A stretch of DNA of 64,000 nucleotides from positions 1 to 64,000 of the forward strand of contig NZ_BPPA01000006.1 of NCBI RefSeq assembly GCF_019972815.1, in the 5' to 3' direction. Of this stretch, positions 27,915-39,762 are shown one piece after another. Position 1 is the first letter of the stretch. The number at the start of each line of letters is the position of its first letter. The stretch comes from Lactobacillus huangpiensis (GTDB lineage Bacteria > Bacillota > Bacilli > Lactobacillales > Lactobacillaceae). A model generated the notes under the pieces. That model made no database searches, had not been told where the DNA came from, and saw only the letters and a program-made list of their open reading frames with translations. The position numbers and the translations under genes are program-made.

Positions 27915-29946
27915 TTAATGCTTTCCCTTTTTTCTTTATTGGACTTCTAGTTGAACTTTCCAATTCCATGATCGCATCCCGTAAAGTAGCGGCTCCTTCA
28001 AAGTCAAGTTTCTTAGCAGCCTCCTGCATTTGTTTACGCAAGTCTTTAATCATAGTTCTCTTTTGTTTGGCAGTTAATTCATCAAAATTCAAATCGGCAA
28101 AACTGTCAGTTTGAGCGTCTTCATCAGCAACTTTTGTGGCAGAAATCACATCTCTAATAGGTTTAACAATCGTTTTCGGTTTCATGCCGTGTTCTTCATT
28201 AAACTTAATCTGTAATTTACGTCTTCTCTGCGTTGCTTCAATGGCTTGTCGCATTGAATCAGTAATCGTATCAGCATACATTATTACCGCACCATCAGAA
28301 TTTCTAGAAGCACGACCCATTGTCTGAACGAGAGGTCTGTAAGAACGCAAGAATCCCTCTTTATCAGCGTCAAGGATTGCAACCAGCGAGACTTCCGGTA
28401 CATCAATACCTTCACGCAACAAGTTAATACCAATTAAAACGTCATATTTACCGGTTCTCAAGTCACGTAATATCTGCATACGTTCCAACGTTTTAACATC
28501 TGAATGCAGATACTGCACTTTGATGCCCAGATCCTTCAAATAATCCGTCAGATCTTCGGCCATTTTTTTGGTTAGAGTAGTAACAAAAACACGTTCATTC
28601 TTTTCAATTCGTTTGTTAATTTCGGCAACAAGATCATCAATCTGTCCTTCAACCGGTTTTACTTCAATCTTAGGGTCAAGCAAACCTGTCGGCCTGATAA
28701 TTTGTTCAACTTTGTGATTTGTTCTCTGCAATTCATAATCACCTGGAGTTGCCGAAACATAAAGAATTTGGTTAACGTGCTTCTCAAATTCAGCGAGTTG
28801 CAAAGGTCTGTTATCAAGAGCAGACGGTAAACGAAAACCATAATCGATTAATGTCTTTTTACGATTGCGGTCTCCGTTATACATTGCCCTTATTTCCGGC
28901 ATTGTAGCATGAGACTCATCAATTAAAATCAAAAAGTCATCAGGGAAGAAATCCAGCAAAGTATACGGTGGCTCTCCCTCTTTACGTCCTTCCATATGGC
29001 GAGAATAATTTTCGATACCATTGGTATAACCGACTTCGCCCATCATTTCCATGTCAAAAGTCGTACGTTGCTTGATACGTTCGGCTTCTAACAATTTACC
29101 TTGACCCTCAAATTTTTTCACTTGTATTTTCATTTCTTGTGAAATTGCTTTAAGAGCCCTTCTCATTTGTTCTTCATTAGTCATAAAGTGAGTAGCCGGA
29201 AACAGAGATATACTTTCTCTTTCACCAATTACTTCACCAGTTAAGGCATCAACTTCTACAATTCTGTCAATTTCATCGCCAAAAAATTCAATTCGATAAG
29301 CATGATTAGAATTACCTGCAGGAAAAACTTCTACAACATCTCCACGAACGCGAAAACGACCACGTTGAAAGTCAATATCATTACGATCATATTGGATATT
29401 AACAAAATCACGCAACAGAGTATTTCTATTATATTCTTCGCCTTCATGAACAGTAATCACACTTGCAGCATATTCTTTAGGATCACCTAAACCATAGATG
29501 CACGAAACAGAAGCAACGACAATGACATCATTACGTTCCATCAAATCGCTGGTAGCTTGGTGACGCAACTGGTCAATTTCATCATTAATTGCAGAGTCCT
29601 TTTCAATATAAGTATCGGATTGAGGCACATAAGCTTCCGGTTGGTAATAATCATAATATGAAACAAAATAGTCAACAGCATTATGAGGGAAAAATTCCTT
29701 AAATTCGCCATATAATTGGCCAACTAAAGTCTTATTATGAGAAATAACTAAAGTGGGTTTATTTAATTTTGCAATAATATTGGCCATTGTGAAGGTTTTA
29801 CCTGTACCAGTAGCACCTTCTAAAATCTGTTCCTTATAGCCTTTTTTGAAGCCAGTAGCTAATTTGTCGATAGCTTGTTGCTGATCACCTGCTGGATTAA
29901 ATTTTGAAACCAGATCAAATTTACGTTCTTCTTGTCGTTTAATCAT
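27904..29946 (-). CDS. uvrB: Excinuclease ABC subunit B
   Basis: A 680-residue helicase-fold subunit that loads at lesions with UvrA. Walker A GATGTGKT, beta-hairpin tip [24 protein letters not shown], and a C-terminal UVR domain ([18 protein letters not shown]). The ATG at 29946 with AGAGG upstream is preferred over the longer frame to 30000, which would add 18 unusual residues. Confidence 0.97.
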   Translation of the reverse strand: MIKRQEERKFDLVSKFNPAGDQQQAIDKLATGFKKGYKEQILEGATGTGKTFTMANIIAKLNKPTLVISHNKTLVGQLYGEFKEFFPHNAVDYFVSYYDYYQPEAYVPQSDTYIEKDSAINDEIDQLRHQATSDLMERNDVIVVASVSCIYGLGDPKEYAASVITVHEGEEYNRNTLLRDFVNIQYDRNDIDFQRGRFRVRGDVVEVFPAGNSNHAYRIEFFGDEIDRIVEVDALTGEVIGERESISLFPATHFMTNEEQMRRALKAISQEMKIQVKKFEGQGKLLEAERIKQRTTFDMEMMGEVGYTNGIENYSRHMEGRKEGEPPYTLLDFFPDDFLILIDESHATMPEIRAMYNGDRNRKKTLIDYGFRLPSALDNRPLQLAEFEKHVNQILYVSATPGDYELQRTNHKVEQIIRPTGLLDPKIEVKPVEGQIDDLVAEINKRIEKNERVFVTTLTKKMAEDLTDYLKDLGIKVQYLHSDVKTLERMQILRDLRTGKYDVLIGINLLREGIDVPEVSLVAILDADKEGFLRSYRPLVQTMGRASRNSDGAVIMYADTITDSMRQAIEATQRRRKLQIKFNEEHGMKPKTIVKPIRDVISATKVADEDAQTDSFADLNFDELTAKQKRTMIKDLRKQMQEAAKKLDFEGAATLRDAIMELESSTRSPIKKKGKALNGK

Positions 29947-30046
29947 CGAAAAACCTCTCGTAGAAAAAGTTGGACAAAACAGCCCAACTTTCATTTTCAC
30001 TTATTATATTTTACACTCTCGAACGTATTTTCGCATCCTTTTTGTT

Positions 30047-31771
30047 TTATTTTAACAGTTTTGCTAATGCTTTTTGATAACTTTCAGCAGCTTCAGTTGC
30101 AGTAGCAATATCTGATTTATTTACTCCAACATAAGCTTTAATTACTGGTTCTGTACCTGAGGGCCGCAAAGCCAGCCAAGTTTCATCGGCCAAAAAGTAT
30201 TTTAATACATTTGATTTAGGTAAATCTCTCATTGGTTTAGTGCCATCTTCATTAGATTCCTGTTGCTTTAAAAAGTCTTGAATTTTAACGACCGGGATTC
30301 CATTTATTTTTTGTAAGTTTTCAGAACGCAATTTTGCCATCAATTCGGCCATTTTCTTTTGTCCACCAATTCCTGGCATTTCTATAGCTTTGGTAATTTC
30401 ATACGATGTGCCATATTTTTGCCAGATTTCACTCAAACCATCTAAGACTGTCATATTCCTTGAGGCATAATAAGAGGCTACTTCAGCAAACATTAACGCA
30501 CCTTGCATAGCATCCTTATCTCGAGCAAATGGTTTAAAAAGGTAACCATAACTTTCTTCAAATCCCATTAAAAATTTTCCATCATGCATTTTATTCATGC
30601 GGTCAATTTCTTCGCCAATAAATTTAAAACCCGTCAAAACTGATTTTGTTTTGATACCAAAATCCTGTGCAATTTTAAGCGGCATGCTACTTGAGACTAT
30701 TGAAGTAATTAATTCATAGTCACTTATGAGTTGACCATTATTTTTCAAATTAACCAATAAATAGTAAATCATCAAGGTAGCAATCTGATTGCCTGTTAAA
30801 ACTTGAAAGTCACCATTTTTTGTTCGCACACAAGCACCCATACGATCTGCATCAGGGTCAGTTGCAATGATTAAATCGGCATTTTTTTCATTTGCCAGCT
30901 TAATCCCTGGATCAAAGACATCACGATATTCTGGATTTGGCTTTTTAGTAGTGGGAAATTCTGGATCGATGATTGCTTGACTGGTAACGGGTATTACATT
31001 ACTAAAACCACTTTGCCTAAAAGCTCGTTCATAAAGCATTTTACCTGTACCATGCAAAGGAGTATAAATAATTGTTAGCTTATCGGCATTTTGCTTTATA
31101 AGTTCAGTATTAACATTTACCGTTTTCAGTTTTGCTAAATATACTTCATCAATATCTTCTCCAATTAGTCGCAAAATTCCCTGAGCCCGCAGTTGAACTA
31201 CTGGTGCAGTATTGACAGTAAATATATCAGTTACTTTTTGGGAGTATTCAAAAACACGCTCAGCATCTTCAGGCCCCATTTGGGCACCATCAGCACCATA
31301 AACCTTGTAACCATTATATTGCTTGGCATTGTGAGAAGCAGTGATATTAATTCCTGCATACGAATGTAAATATCTTACTGCAAATGAAAGCTCAGGAGTT
31401 GGTCTTAGATCATCAAAAAGATAAACACGAATATTATGAGCTCCTAAAATTTGAGCTGCATGCTCCGCAAACTCGCGAGAGTGATAGCGAGAATCAAAAG
31501 AAATCACTACACCCCTTTTTTGAGCTTTGTCACCTTTTTCATCGATCAGACGGGCCAAACCTTCCGTCACTCGACCTATAGTATATAAATTAATACGATT
31601 AGTCCCTGGCTCAAGTCTGCCCCGCATTCCAGCGGTTCCAAAGTTAATGTCTTGGCCAAATGCATCCGCAATCCATTTAGGATCTTGACTCAGCTTTGTT
31701 AACTGTTCTTGCAAGTAATCAGCCATGTTGTGTGCATTTTGCCATTCTTGAAATGTTTTTTCAGCTTTCAT
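30047..31771 (-). CDS. pgm: Phosphoglucomutase/phosphomannomutase family protein
   Basis: A 574-residue alpha-D-phosphohexomutase, converting glucose-6-phosphate and glucose-1-phosphate for wall polysaccharide and UDP-glucose. Catalytic Ser146 (TASHNAKQYNGY), Mg site DPDADRMG, sugar loop GFEESYGY and phosphate loop RPSGTEP are all present. The long form typical of Firmicutes PgcA. Monocistronic in appearance; a terminator from trxB lies upstream. Confidence 0.95.
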   Translation of the reverse strand: MKAEKTFQEWQNAHNMADYLQEQLTKLSQDPKWIADAFGQDINFGTAGMRGRLEPGTNRINLYTIGRVTEGLARLIDEKGDKAQKRGVVISFDSRYHSREFAEHAAQILGAHNIRVYLFDDLRPTPELSFAVRYLHSYAGINITASHNAKQYNGYKVYGADGAQMGPEDAERVFEYSQKVTDIFTVNTAPVVQLRAQGILRLIGEDIDEVYLAKLKTVNVNTELIKQNADKLTIIYTPLHGTGKMLYERAFRQSGFSNVIPVTSQAIIDPEFPTTKKPNPEYRDVFDPGIKLANEKNADLIIATDPDADRMGACVRTKNGDFQVLTGNQIATLMIYYLLVNLKNNGQLISDYELITSIVSSSMPLKIAQDFGIKTKSVLTGFKFIGEEIDRMNKMHDGKFLMGFEESYGYLFKPFARDKDAMQGALMFAEVASYYASRNMTVLDGLSEIWQKYGTSYEITKAIEMPGIGGQKKMAELMAKLRSENLQKINGIPVVKIQDFLKQQESNEDGTKPMRDLPKSNVLKYFLADETWLALRPSGTEPVIKAYVGVNKSDIATATEAAESYQKALAKLLK

Positions 31772-31855
31772 TTAGATAAGGTACCCCTTTTTCTAGCAAT
31801 AAATTCGGTTTCATAGATTCTATTCTAGCATTTATCATTATTATCATCCGTAAAA

Positions 31856-31892
31856 ATAAAAAAAGAATTCATTTAAAATGAATTCTTTTTTT
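31856..31892 (-). terminator. Intrinsic terminator after trxB
   Basis: AAAGAATTCATTT / AAATGAATTCTTT followed by TTTT, 12 bases past the trxB stop. Confidence 0.88.
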
Positions 31893-31903
31893 AATCTTTA
31901 TAT

Positions 31904-32833
31904 TTAACGATCATTTAAGTCTTGGAGATAATTATAAGCTTCTTGACCGGCTATACTGCCATCACCAACTGCATTAGCAATCTGACGTAGATCTTTAGCA
32001 CGCACATCACCTAAAGCAAAAATGCCATCAACATTGGTTCTCATGTGTTCATCAGTTGGTATCCAGCCCTTCTCGTCAGTTATTCCCAAATCTTTAAATG
32101 GAGCTGTTTGAGGAATAACCCCAACATAAATAAAGACACCTCGAGTTTGCAAATGCTTTTCTTCTCCTGTTTCTTTATCTTTGTATGTGACTCCGGTAAC
32201 CTTTTCGCCATCTCCATCAATAGATTCGGTCAAACCATTCCAAATAAAGTGCATTTTGGAATTAGCGAAAGCACGTTTTTGTAAAGTCGGCTGAGCCCGT
32301 AATTGATCACGACGATGGATAACCGTGACTGATTTAGCACTTTGTGCCAAATAAATTCCTTCTTCAATAGCTGAATCACCACCACCTATAACAGCAATGT
32401 CTTCGTCCTTAAAAAAGGCAGCATCACAGACTGCACAATAAGAAACACCTTTACCGGAATATTCTTCTTCACCCGGAACTCCTAAATGACGATGATCAGC
32501 TCCGGTAGCGATTATTAATGCAGGAGCGCTATATTCACCAGTGTCTGTTTTTACGATTTTCTGGTCTCCGTCTATAGTTACTGTTTGAACATCGCCATAC
32601 TCAAATTTTGTACCAAATTTCATGATTGAATTATACATTTTTTCACCTAGTTCAGGTCCTTTTATTTCACTGAAACCAGGATAATTATCAATCGCATCGG
32701 TATTATTCATTTGCCCGCCATACAAACCACGATCAAGCATCAGAACTGATAAATTTGCACGAGAAGCATAAAGAGCAGCTGTTAATCCACCCGGTCCTGC
32801 TCCTACAATAATTACGTCATACTTTTGTGTCAT
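31904..32833 (-). CDS. trxB: Thioredoxin-disulfide reductase
   Basis: A 309-residue FAD/NADPH enzyme that reduces thioredoxin. FAD motif GAGPGGLTAA, redox cysteines Cys133 and Cys136 (CAVC), NADPH motif GGGDSAIEE and C-terminal GIFALGDVR are intact. The last gene of the run prfB-91 aa protein-hprK-lgt-gpsA-trxB, 57 bases after gpsA. Confidence 0.97.
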   Translation of the reverse strand: MTQKYDVIIVGAGPGGLTAALYASRANLSVLMLDRGLYGGQMNNTDAIDNYPGFSEIKGPELGEKMYNSIMKFGTKFEYGDVQTVTIDGDQKIVKTDTGEYSAPALIIATGADHRHLGVPGEEEYSGKGVSYCAVCDAAFFKDEDIAVIGGGDSAIEEGIYLAQSAKSVTVIHRRDQLRAQPTLQKRAFANSKMHFIWNGLTESIDGDGEKVTGVTYKDKETGEEKHLQTRGVFIYVGVIPQTAPFKDLGITDEKGWIPTDEHMRTNVDGIFALGDVRAKDLRQIANAVGDGSIAGQEAYNYLQDLNDR

Positions 32834-32890
32834 AGTTTTACCCCCAGTACTCTCTTATTTTTCGTAAGTAATGTTACAACGAATTGACCG

Positions 32891-33910
32891 CTAAAGTCTA
32901 ATTTCCTGTTTAGGACTTCTACCCATCATCTTGGTAATTTCATCGTCAACATTGGAATTTTGGTATAACACTCGGTAAATTGCTTCGCTGATTGGCATAT
33001 CTATTTGCTTTTCCTGACATAATTCATGCACAGCTTTCACTGTTGTAGCACCTTCTACAACCTGACCCATATTCTGCAATATGTAATCAAGACTCTTTCC
33101 TTCTCCTAATTGCTTACCACAACGCCAATTACGTGAATTAACTGAAGTACAGGTAACAATTAAATCACCTATTCCTGAAAGTCCACTGAAAGTCATTGGA
33201 TCAGCACCAAAATAATTAACTCCTAAACGCGTAATTTCAGCTAAGCCACGAGTCATTAAAGCTGCTTTTGCATCATCACCATAATGTTTTCCTACTAAAA
33301 TACCAGCTGCAATAGCAATAACATTTTTAACTGCTCCTGCCACTTCAACGCCAATTAAGTCATTGTTAGTATATAAGCGGAAATAATCATTTGAGAACAA
33401 TTGCTGGACTTTTTGCGCATTTTCCCTGCTTGTTGAGGCACATGAAATTGCAGTTAAATCTTTTTGAGCTACGCTTTCTGCATGACTCGGTCCTGAGATT
33501 GCTACAATTTTGTCCTCATCATCCGGATAGATTTCTTCTGTCAATATTTCAGAAATCAATTTTTTAGATCCCGGCTCAATACCCTTAGTCGCTGTCACAA
33601 TAAGTGGCTTAGCATTAGTCTTTTGTAACACCTTGCTTACATTTTGAGCAACACTGCGAATAGCCTGAGTAGGCAGAACAAATAAAACGATTTCTGCATC
33701 CTTTAGTGCTTGATTTAAATCACCCGTTGCAGTAACCGTCTGATTTACCTGCCAATTCTTCATGTAATGTTCATTAGTATGATGCCGATTAACCTCATCA
33801 TTAACTTTTGCGTTATTACCGTACAATACGATTTCATAGCCTTTATCAGCAAGCATCGATCCCAGAACCGTGCCCCATGAACCTGCTCCTAAAACTGCAA
33901 TTTTTGTCAT
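32891..33910 (-). CDS. gpsA: Glycerol-3-phosphate dehydrogenase [NAD(P)+]
   Basis: A 339-residue cytosolic enzyme making sn-glycerol-3-phosphate from dihydroxyacetone phosphate for phospholipids and teichoic acid. N-terminal GAGSWGTVLG, catalytic Lys in GAVKNVIAIAAG, and the substrate loop SGIGDLIVTC are present. It is 30 bases after lgt. Confidence 0.97.
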   Translation of the reverse strand: MTKIAVLGAGSWGTVLGSMLADKGYEIVLYGNNAKVNDEVNRHHTNEHYMKNWQVNQTVTATGDLNQALKDAEIVLFVLPTQAIRSVAQNVSKVLQKTNAKPLIVTATKGIEPGSKKLISEILTEEIYPDDEDKIVAISGPSHAESVAQKDLTAISCASTSRENAQKVQQLFSNDYFRLYTNNDLIGVEVAGAVKNVIAIAAGILVGKHYGDDAKAALMTRGLAEITRLGVNYFGADPMTFSGLSGIGDLIVTCTSVNSRNWRCGKQLGEGKSLDYILQNMGQVVEGATTVKAVHELCQEKQIDMPISEAIYRVLYQNSNVDDEITKMMGRSPKQEIRL

Positions 33911-33940
33911 TTCTAACTCTCTTTCACTTAAAACAATTTA

Positions 33941-34777
33941 TTAGTCTCGACTATAAGGATACTTCAAGCCGCTGCCGTCAAGATACCATTTCGGTTTAAC
34001 TACTTTTCTGCGATAAATAAATAATCCTACGACCACAGCAAATAGTATTAAACTAAGCATTTGTGAAACGCGTATCGAACCCATTAAATAAAGGCTGTCG
34101 GTCCGCATCCCTTCCACAAAAAAGCGCACCACAGCATACCACGCCAAATAAAGCATAAATATTTCACCTTGTTTGAATAAATGCTTTTTATGTCTCAAAA
34201 ACAATATTATTAACAAACCAATTAAATTAAAAAAAGATTCGTACAAGAAAGTAGGTTGGTAGTAGATTCCACCGATTTTCATTTGGCTAATGATAAAATT
34301 AGGCAAATGCAAGCTTTGTAAAAATGCTAATGTTGTTGGTTCACCATGGGCTTCCTGGTTAATAAAATTACCCCAGCGTCCCAATATCTGAGCCGCCATT
34401 ACACCTGGGGTAATAACATCCAACATCAAAAATGGGGGCAGCATTCTTTTATAACAAAATACCAAAAGAACTGCCAAACCAGCTAACAGACCACCGTAGA
34501 TAGCAATGCCGCCATTCCAAATAGCAATTATCTGATCGAGATGCTGGGAATAATAATCCCATTCAAAGATAACATAATAAATACGAGCACCAACATATCC
34601 AATTGGAACAGCCCATAATAGCAAATCCATGAAGTCGTCACTTTCAATTTGTCGCTTGCGTCCCTCAATAATTGCCATTGATACGGCTATGATAATCGCT
34701 ACTGCCATGATAACGCCATACCATTTGACATTTAAGTTTCCTAATTTAAATGCTACAGGATTAATGGTCAATGTCAT
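33941..34777 (-). CDS. lgt: Prolipoprotein diacylglyceryl transferase
   Basis: A 278-residue multi-pass membrane enzyme that adds diacylglycerol to the lipobox cysteine of lipoproteins such as those at 14150 and 53015. The signature [13 protein letters not shown] is intact, with about seven helices. Its start overlaps the hprK stop by four bases (translational coupling). Confidence 0.97.
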   Translation of the reverse strand: MTLTINPVAFKLGNLNVKWYGVIMAVAIIIAVSMAIIEGRKRQIESDDFMDLLLWAVPIGYVGARIYYVIFEWDYYSQHLDQIIAIWNGGIAIYGGLLAGLAVLLVFCYKRMLPPFLMLDVITPGVMAAQILGRWGNFINQEAHGEPTTLAFLQSLHLPNFIISQMKIGGIYYQPTFLYESFFNLIGLLIILFLRHKKHLFKQGEIFMLYLAWYAVVRFFVEGMRTDSLYLMGSIRVSQMLSLILFAVVVGLFIYRRKVVKPKWYLDGSGLKYPYSRD

Positions 34778-35736
34778 TTATTCTTATCCTTTGCTGAATC
34801 TTCTTTAGAGTTTTTCTTAATTAACTTCGTTAAGTTATTATCAAAAGTTTTAGTGGCGTTGGATCCACTTCTTTTGGCACGGAAATTCATTGTGGCAATT
34901 TCAATAATGTCTTCCATGTTGCGGCCTACTTTAACTGGAATAGTAATTTGTGGCACTTCAACATTGCAAATATCACGTTTGCTCTCTTCAAAGCCTAAAC
35001 GATCGTAATTTGCCTTATTATCCCAATTAACAAGCTTAATTACCAGTTGAATACTTTCACGGTTTTTGACGGCACCAACACCAAACAAATCCATGACATC
35101 AATTATGCCAATGCCGCGAATTTCCATTAAATGCTTCAAAATGGCCGGTGCTTCGCCCATCACCGTTTCAACATCTTTTTGATAGACATCAACCCGATCA
35201 TCCGCAATTAAACGATGACCACGATGAATCAAACCCAAGGCAGTTTCAGATTTCCCAACACCGGAATCACCAGTTAAAAGGACACCCATACCCTTGACTT
35301 CAATCAGAACACCATGAATAGTATCGCGAACGGCCAGACGTTCTCGCAAATATTCCGTTAATATACTAGAAACATAAGTGGTTGATTCAGGTGAAGAAAG
35401 GATTGGAATTTGTGCATCATCAGCAGCTTTAACTAATTCAGGCGGTACACGCAGAGAACGTGACACAAAAAAGCACGGCGTATCAGGTGTGCAAAGCTTA
35501 GTAAAAACATCGACCAAGCTATCGTGATCTAACCTGGCAGCATAAGAAATTTCTGTTCTACCTAATAACTGAATACGCTGGCGCGGATAAAAATCAAAGT
35601 ATCCTGTCAATTCCAACCCTGGTCTGTAAATATCCGATACTATAATTTCTTTATCGTTAATATATTGTTTTCCATGCACAACGTGGACAATTTTATTATC
35701 ACGAATTAAATTCTTTAATTTGACCGCATTTGTCAT
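34774..35736 (-). CDS. hprK: HPr kinase/phosphorylase
   Basis: A 320-residue bifunctional enzyme that phosphorylates and dephosphorylates HPr on Ser46, setting catabolite repression via CcpA. Walker A GDSGVGKS at residues 156-163 and the capping sequence [15 protein letters not shown] are intact. The ATG at 35736 has AGGGGC upstream; the longer frame to 35880 runs into the upstream gene. Confidence 0.96.
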   Translation of the reverse strand: MTNAVKLKNLIRDNKIVHVVHGKQYINDKEIIVSDIYRPGLELTGYFDFYPRQRIQLLGRTEISYAARLDHDSLVDVFTKLCTPDTPCFFVSRSLRVPPELVKAADDAQIPILSSPESTTYVSSILTEYLRERLAVRDTIHGVLIEVKGMGVLLTGDSGVGKSETALGLIHRGHRLIADDRVDVYQKDVETVMGEAPAILKHLMEIRGIGIIDVMDLFGVGAVKNRESIQLVIKLVNWDNKANYDRLGFEESKRDICNVEVPQITIPVKVGRNMEDIIEIATMNFRAKRSGSNATKTFDNNLTKLIKKNSKEDSAKDKNK

Positions 35737-35752
35737 TTTAAATTGCCCCTTT

Positions 35753-36028
35753 TTATTTGTCGACATCTTTAGTTTTAGCATCACGTACTTTTTTACGTTT
35801 TGGTCTGGCTTCATTATTTTGGTTCCAGTTGTCCCAGTTATAGGAACTAGGCCCTGAGTGTCCGCTCTTATTTTCATCATTTTTAGTAAAATGATTAATC
35901 AGCCATATAATGCCAATAATAACTAAAGCTGCGGGCAATAACAAAATAAAGACATGAAACATGGCGTAAATAATACTCAAAATGACTACAGCAAGTAAAA
36001 CTAAACCAATAATTCCCCAAAAACTCAT
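35753..36028 (-). CDS. Small two-helix membrane protein between prfB and hprK
   Basis: A 91-residue protein with two hydrophobic helices (residues 5-25 and 27-47) and a charged, Asn/Lys/Arg-rich tail. No recognised family. Its start lies eight bases past the prfB stop and its end 16 bases before hprK, so it is cotranscribed with both. This looks like the small membrane gene often sitting before hprK in lactobacilli (PspC/phage-shock-like or lambda-holin-like neighbours occur there), but no such motif is seen. Confidence 0.75.
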   Translation of the reverse strand: MSFWGIIGLVLLAVVILSIIYAMFHVFILLLPAALVIIGIIWLINHFTKNDENKSGHSGPSSYNWDNWNQNNEARPKRKKVRDAKTKDVDK

Positions 36029-36036
36029 CTAATCAC

Positions 36037-37153
36037 CTACTCCGGGTTTTCCTGACTTAAAAGCCACTGCAAATATGCATAAACAAATGGTTGCAGCTTA
36101 CCATCCATTACACCATTCGTGTCAGAAGTTTCATAGTCTGTGCGCAAATCTTTAACCAAATTATAAGGATGGAAAACATAAGACCGAATTTGAGAACCCC
36201 AGCCAATTTCTTTTTGGTCACCTTTAAGTTCCTGTTTGTGTTTACGTTTCTTTTCTTCTTCTAAATGAAACAATTTTGCTCGCAATTCATTCATCGCAGT
36301 TTCCCTATTTTGCAGCTGAGATCGCTGTGCCTGAGATGTTGTTACAATTCCTGTGGGCAAGTGAGTGATTCTAACGGCACTTGAAGTTTTATTAATATGT
36401 TGTCCCCCTGCACCACTTGAACGATAGACATCAATACGAAGATCCTTAGGATTAATATCAACTTTAATACTGTCATCAATTTCCGGAATGACCTCAACAG
36501 AGGCAAAAGACGTATGTCTTCTTTTAGCTGAATCAAAAGGTGAGATTCTAACTAACCGGTGAACCCCATTTTCCGACTTCATTAGACCATAAGCATTTTT
36601 GCCAATAATTTTAGCACTGACACTTTTAAGACCAGCTTCTTCTCCAGGTTCATAGTTATTAATTTCAAACTTGAAATTCCTAATATCAGCATAACGCTGA
36701 TACATTCTAAGAAGCATTTGCCCCCAGTCCATAGCCTCAGTACCACCAGCACCAGGGTGAATTTCAATAAGCGCATTATGACTATCATATTTACCAGATA
36801 AGAGCAAATCTAATTCATAATCATGAAATTCAGTCTGCAACTGTTGCAAATCTGCTTCAACTTCTTTTTGTAAATCATTATCTGGTTCTTCACGCAGTAA
36901 TTCTACTGCTGTCGTTTCATTTTCATAATCAGACTTTAATTTATCAAAAGAATCGCGTTTTTCTTTTAACAAATTTGTTTCACTGATCAAACTTTGGGCT
37001 TTTTCTTGATCATCCCAAAAAGAGGGATCCTGCATCTTGTTTTCATTAACAATAATATTTTCAGTAATTGAATCTAAGTCAAAGAGACCCCCTAAAGTGG
37101 TCTAACCGCTTTTTTAAACTATCTAATTCATTTTGAATTTCACTTATTTCCAT
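36037..37153 (-). CDS. prfB: Peptide chain release factor 2 with programmed +1 frameshift
   Basis: Recognises UAA and UGA. Translation starts at the ATG at 37153 and runs 24 codons to a TGA at 37081-37079; the sequence AGGGGG-TCT-CTT-TGA-C is the canonical autoregulatory slippage site (internal Shine-Dalgarno, CTT, TGA followed by C). A +1 shift gives LDLDSITENI and continues to 36037, total 371 residues. SPF and GGQ (SGAGGQHIN) motifs are intact. The frame from 37035 alone would be artificially short. Confidence 0.96.
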
Positions 37154-37192
37154 TTTTAAGCATAACACCTTTATTCTTAATAAAATTTCAGT

Positions 37193-37220
37193 AAAAAAGA
37201 GAAAGCAGCTGCTTTCTCTT
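37193..37220 (-). terminator. Intrinsic terminator after secA
   Basis: AAGAGAAAGCAG / CTGCTTTCTCTT, followed on the minus strand by six T residues, 13 bases past the secA stop. It separates secA from prfB. Confidence 0.85.
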
Positions 37221-37232
37221 CAATCTTAACTG

Positions 37233-39632
37233 TTAACGACTAAGATTTTGTCTAATTTCAGCTTTCATAAATAAACGAGTTACGTCAAATTCAATATTTG
37301 AAACCATTTCTTCAAACATGTTGTAACCGGAATCCTGGTATTCAACCAACGGATTAAGTTGACCGTAACCACGCAAACTAATTGATTGCCGTAATTGATC
37401 CATTGCATCTATATGATCAGTCCAACGGTCATCAACTACTCTCAATATAACTACTTTTTCAAATTCAAGCATTTCTGAAGGATCAGCTAAAATTTCTTCT
37501 TTTTCTTCGTAATTTGCTTCAACAAGATCATATAGTTTTTGCTTTAAGTCAGATACTGTAATTGTTTTGAAGTCAATTGCATCTGTTTCTTCTTCGTTGG
37601 TTAAACTGGAAGAAATAAAGTCCCGTAATGAATCAAGACGCCACTTGCTGCGATCACCTTGCGTAAACATATCTACTTGACTGTTAATAGTTCGACGAAT
37701 CATTGGAATTAAAACATCCTTGAGGGAATCTTCTTCACCAATAACTTGCATCCTTTCACCATAAATAATTTCACGCTGAATACGCATAACATCATCATAT
37801 TGTAGAGTTTGCTTACGAGTATCGTAGTTATTACCTTCAACCCGTTTTTGAGCTGACTCAACTTGCCTGGTGATCAGACGACTCTCAATCACTTTATCAT
37901 CGTCATTATCTGATAGACGATCAAGAAAATCTTTTACCCTGTCACCACCAAAACGCTTCATCAAATCATCTTCAAGTGAAAGATAAAAACGTGTAACACC
38001 GGGGTCACCCTGACGACCGGAACGTCCACGGAGCTGATTATCAATTCTACGGGATTCATGACGCTCGGTACCAATAACAGACAGTCCACCTAATTCTTTG
38101 ACACCTGGCCCTAATTTAATGTCAGTACCACGACCAGCCATGTTAGTAGCAATAGTTACGGCACCACGTTGACCAGCATTCATAATGATCTGAGCTTCTT
38201 TAGCATGGTTTTTAGCATTCAGGACCGCATGCGGTATTCCTTCTTGGTCAAGCAATTTACTTAGTCTTTCAGAACTTTCAACCGCAACAGTACCGACCAA
38301 AACTGGTTGACCTTTAGAATGACGTTCTTTTATTTCATTGACAACAGCCGCAAACTTAGATGACAAAGTTGGGTAAAGAATATCAGGATTATCTTTTCTA
38401 ATTAACGGGCGGTTAGTTGGAATCGTAATAACCTGCATATTGTAAATTTCACGAAACTCTTCTTCTTCCGTTTTAGCTGTACCAGTCATCCCTGCAAGTT
38501 TTTTATACATTCTAAAGAAGTTCTGGTAGGTAATTGTAGCCTGAGTCTTGGATTCTTCTTGAATCTTTACTCCTTCTTTTGCCTCAATAGCTTGGTGCAA
38601 ACCATCAGAATAGCGCCGTCCCTGCATAACACGACCAGTAAACGAGTCAACAATTAAGACTTCACCATCTTGAACAACATAATCAATATCTTTAAGCATA
38701 ATGTAATTTGCTCTCAGAGCCTGATCAATATGGTGTACTAGTTTTTGATTCTCAACATCGTATAAATTTTTAAGTCCAAAATGATCACAAGCCTTTTGGA
38801 TACCTGTTCTGGTTAACGAAATAGTTTTAGTAGGCCAGTCAATCTTATAATCACCATAGTCTTTGTCATCGTCTGCATCATCATCACTCTTATCCTCTTT
38901 AAGGGTTTTGACAAAACGGTCTGCACGAATATAGTCACCATTAGCTTGTTCGGCTTCACCCGAAATAATCAATGGCGTTCTAGCTTCATCAATTAAAATT
39001 GAGTCGACCTCATCGATAATAGCATAGTTAAGCTCGCGTTGAACCATTTGTTCCTTGTAAACAACCATGTTATCACGTAAATAGTCAAAACCAAGTTCAG
39101 AGTTAGTTGAATAAGTTACATCACAACTATAAGCTTCCCGTTTTTCATCTGGTGACATCGCATTAAGATTAAGACCAACTGTTAAGCCTAGCCATTTATA
39201 TAGCTGACCCATTTCTTCTGCGTCACGACTGGATAAGTATTCGTTGACAGTAACAACATGAACACCTTTTCCTGTTAGTGCGTTCAAATATACAGGCATG
39301 GTTGCAGTCAAAGTCTTGCCTTCACCGGTCATCATTTCAGCAATATTACCATAATGCAGTGCAATACCACCTAAAACCTGAACATGAAATGGGTAAAGTC
39401 CTAAAACTCTTTTGGCACCTTCACGAGCAACTGCAAAAGCTTCTGGTAAAAGTGAATCCAAAGTTTCACCATTTTTTAGCCTATCACGAAATTCAGGTGT
39501 TTTAGCCTGCAATTCTTCATCAGAAAGTTGACCATACTCTTCTGCATGATCTTCAACTTTACTAGCAATTTTTTCAAACTTTTTCAGTTCTCTTTTATCA
39601 TTATTGTATAGTTTCTTTAAAATGTTTACCAT
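37233..39632 (-). CDS. secA: Preprotein translocase ATPase SecA
   Basis: A 799-residue motor of Sec export. Walker [30 protein letters not shown], and [10 protein letters not shown] in NBD2 are present. The usual C-terminal zinc-binding SEC-C tail is missing; the protein ends at EIRQNLSR, a normal short form for lactobacilli. Needed for the many secreted proteins in this window. Preceded by hpf with a 130-base gap. Confidence 0.97.
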   Translation of the reverse strand: MVNILKKLYNNDKRELKKFEKIASKVEDHAEEYGQLSDEELQAKTPEFRDRLKNGETLDSLLPEAFAVAREGAKRVLGLYPFHVQVLGGIALHYGNIAEMMTGEGKTLTATMPVYLNALTGKGVHVVTVNEYLSSRDAEEMGQLYKWLGLTVGLNLNAMSPDEKREAYSCDVTYSTNSELGFDYLRDNMVVYKEQMVQRELNYAIIDEVDSILIDEARTPLIISGEAEQANGDYIRADRFVKTLKEDKSDDDADDDKDYGDYKIDWPTKTISLTRTGIQKACDHFGLKNLYDVENQKLVHHIDQALRANYIMLKDIDYVVQDGEVLIVDSFTGRVMQGRRYSDGLHQAIEAKEGVKIQEESKTQATITYQNFFRMYKKLAGMTGTAKTEEEEFREIYNMQVITIPTNRPLIRKDNPDILYPTLSSKFAAVVNEIKERHSKGQPVLVGTVAVESSERLSKLLDQEGIPHAVLNAKNHAKEAQIIMNAGQRGAVTIATNMAGRGTDIKLGPGVKELGGLSVIGTERHESRRIDNQLRGRSGRQGDPGVTRFYLSLEDDLMKRFGGDRVKDFLDRLSDNDDDKVIESRLITRQVESAQKRVEGNNYDTRKQTLQYDDVMRIQREIIYGERMQVIGEEDSLKDVLIPMIRRTINSQVDMFTQGDRSKWRLDSLRDFISSSLTNEEETDAIDFKTITVSDLKQKLYDLVEANYEEKEEILADPSEMLEFEKVVILRVVDDRWTDHIDAMDQLRQSISLRGYGQLNPLVEYQDSGYNMFEEMVSNIEFDVTRLFMKAEIRQNLSR

Positions 39633-39707
39633 TTAATCGATCCTTATATGTAGTTAAAGTATAAAAACACATGATAATTTTACCATGATTGACGCTAAAT
39701 GAAAAAT

Positions 39708-39743
39708 AAACAAAACAAAGACCTCACACTAAATGTGGGGCCC
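39708..39743 (-). terminator. Weak terminator after hpf
   Basis: CCCCACA / TGTGAGG (one mismatch) with loop TTTAG and a T-rich tail on the minus strand. Possibly only partial, so hpf and secA could share some transcript. Confidence 0.45.
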
Positions 39744-39762
39744 CTGCTTGATAATACTATTT

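Noticed and set aside
37035..37153. Apparent frameshift at the start of prfB
   Set aside because: The TGA with CTT before and C after, preceded by AGGGGG, is the normal programmed RF2 frameshift, not damage.
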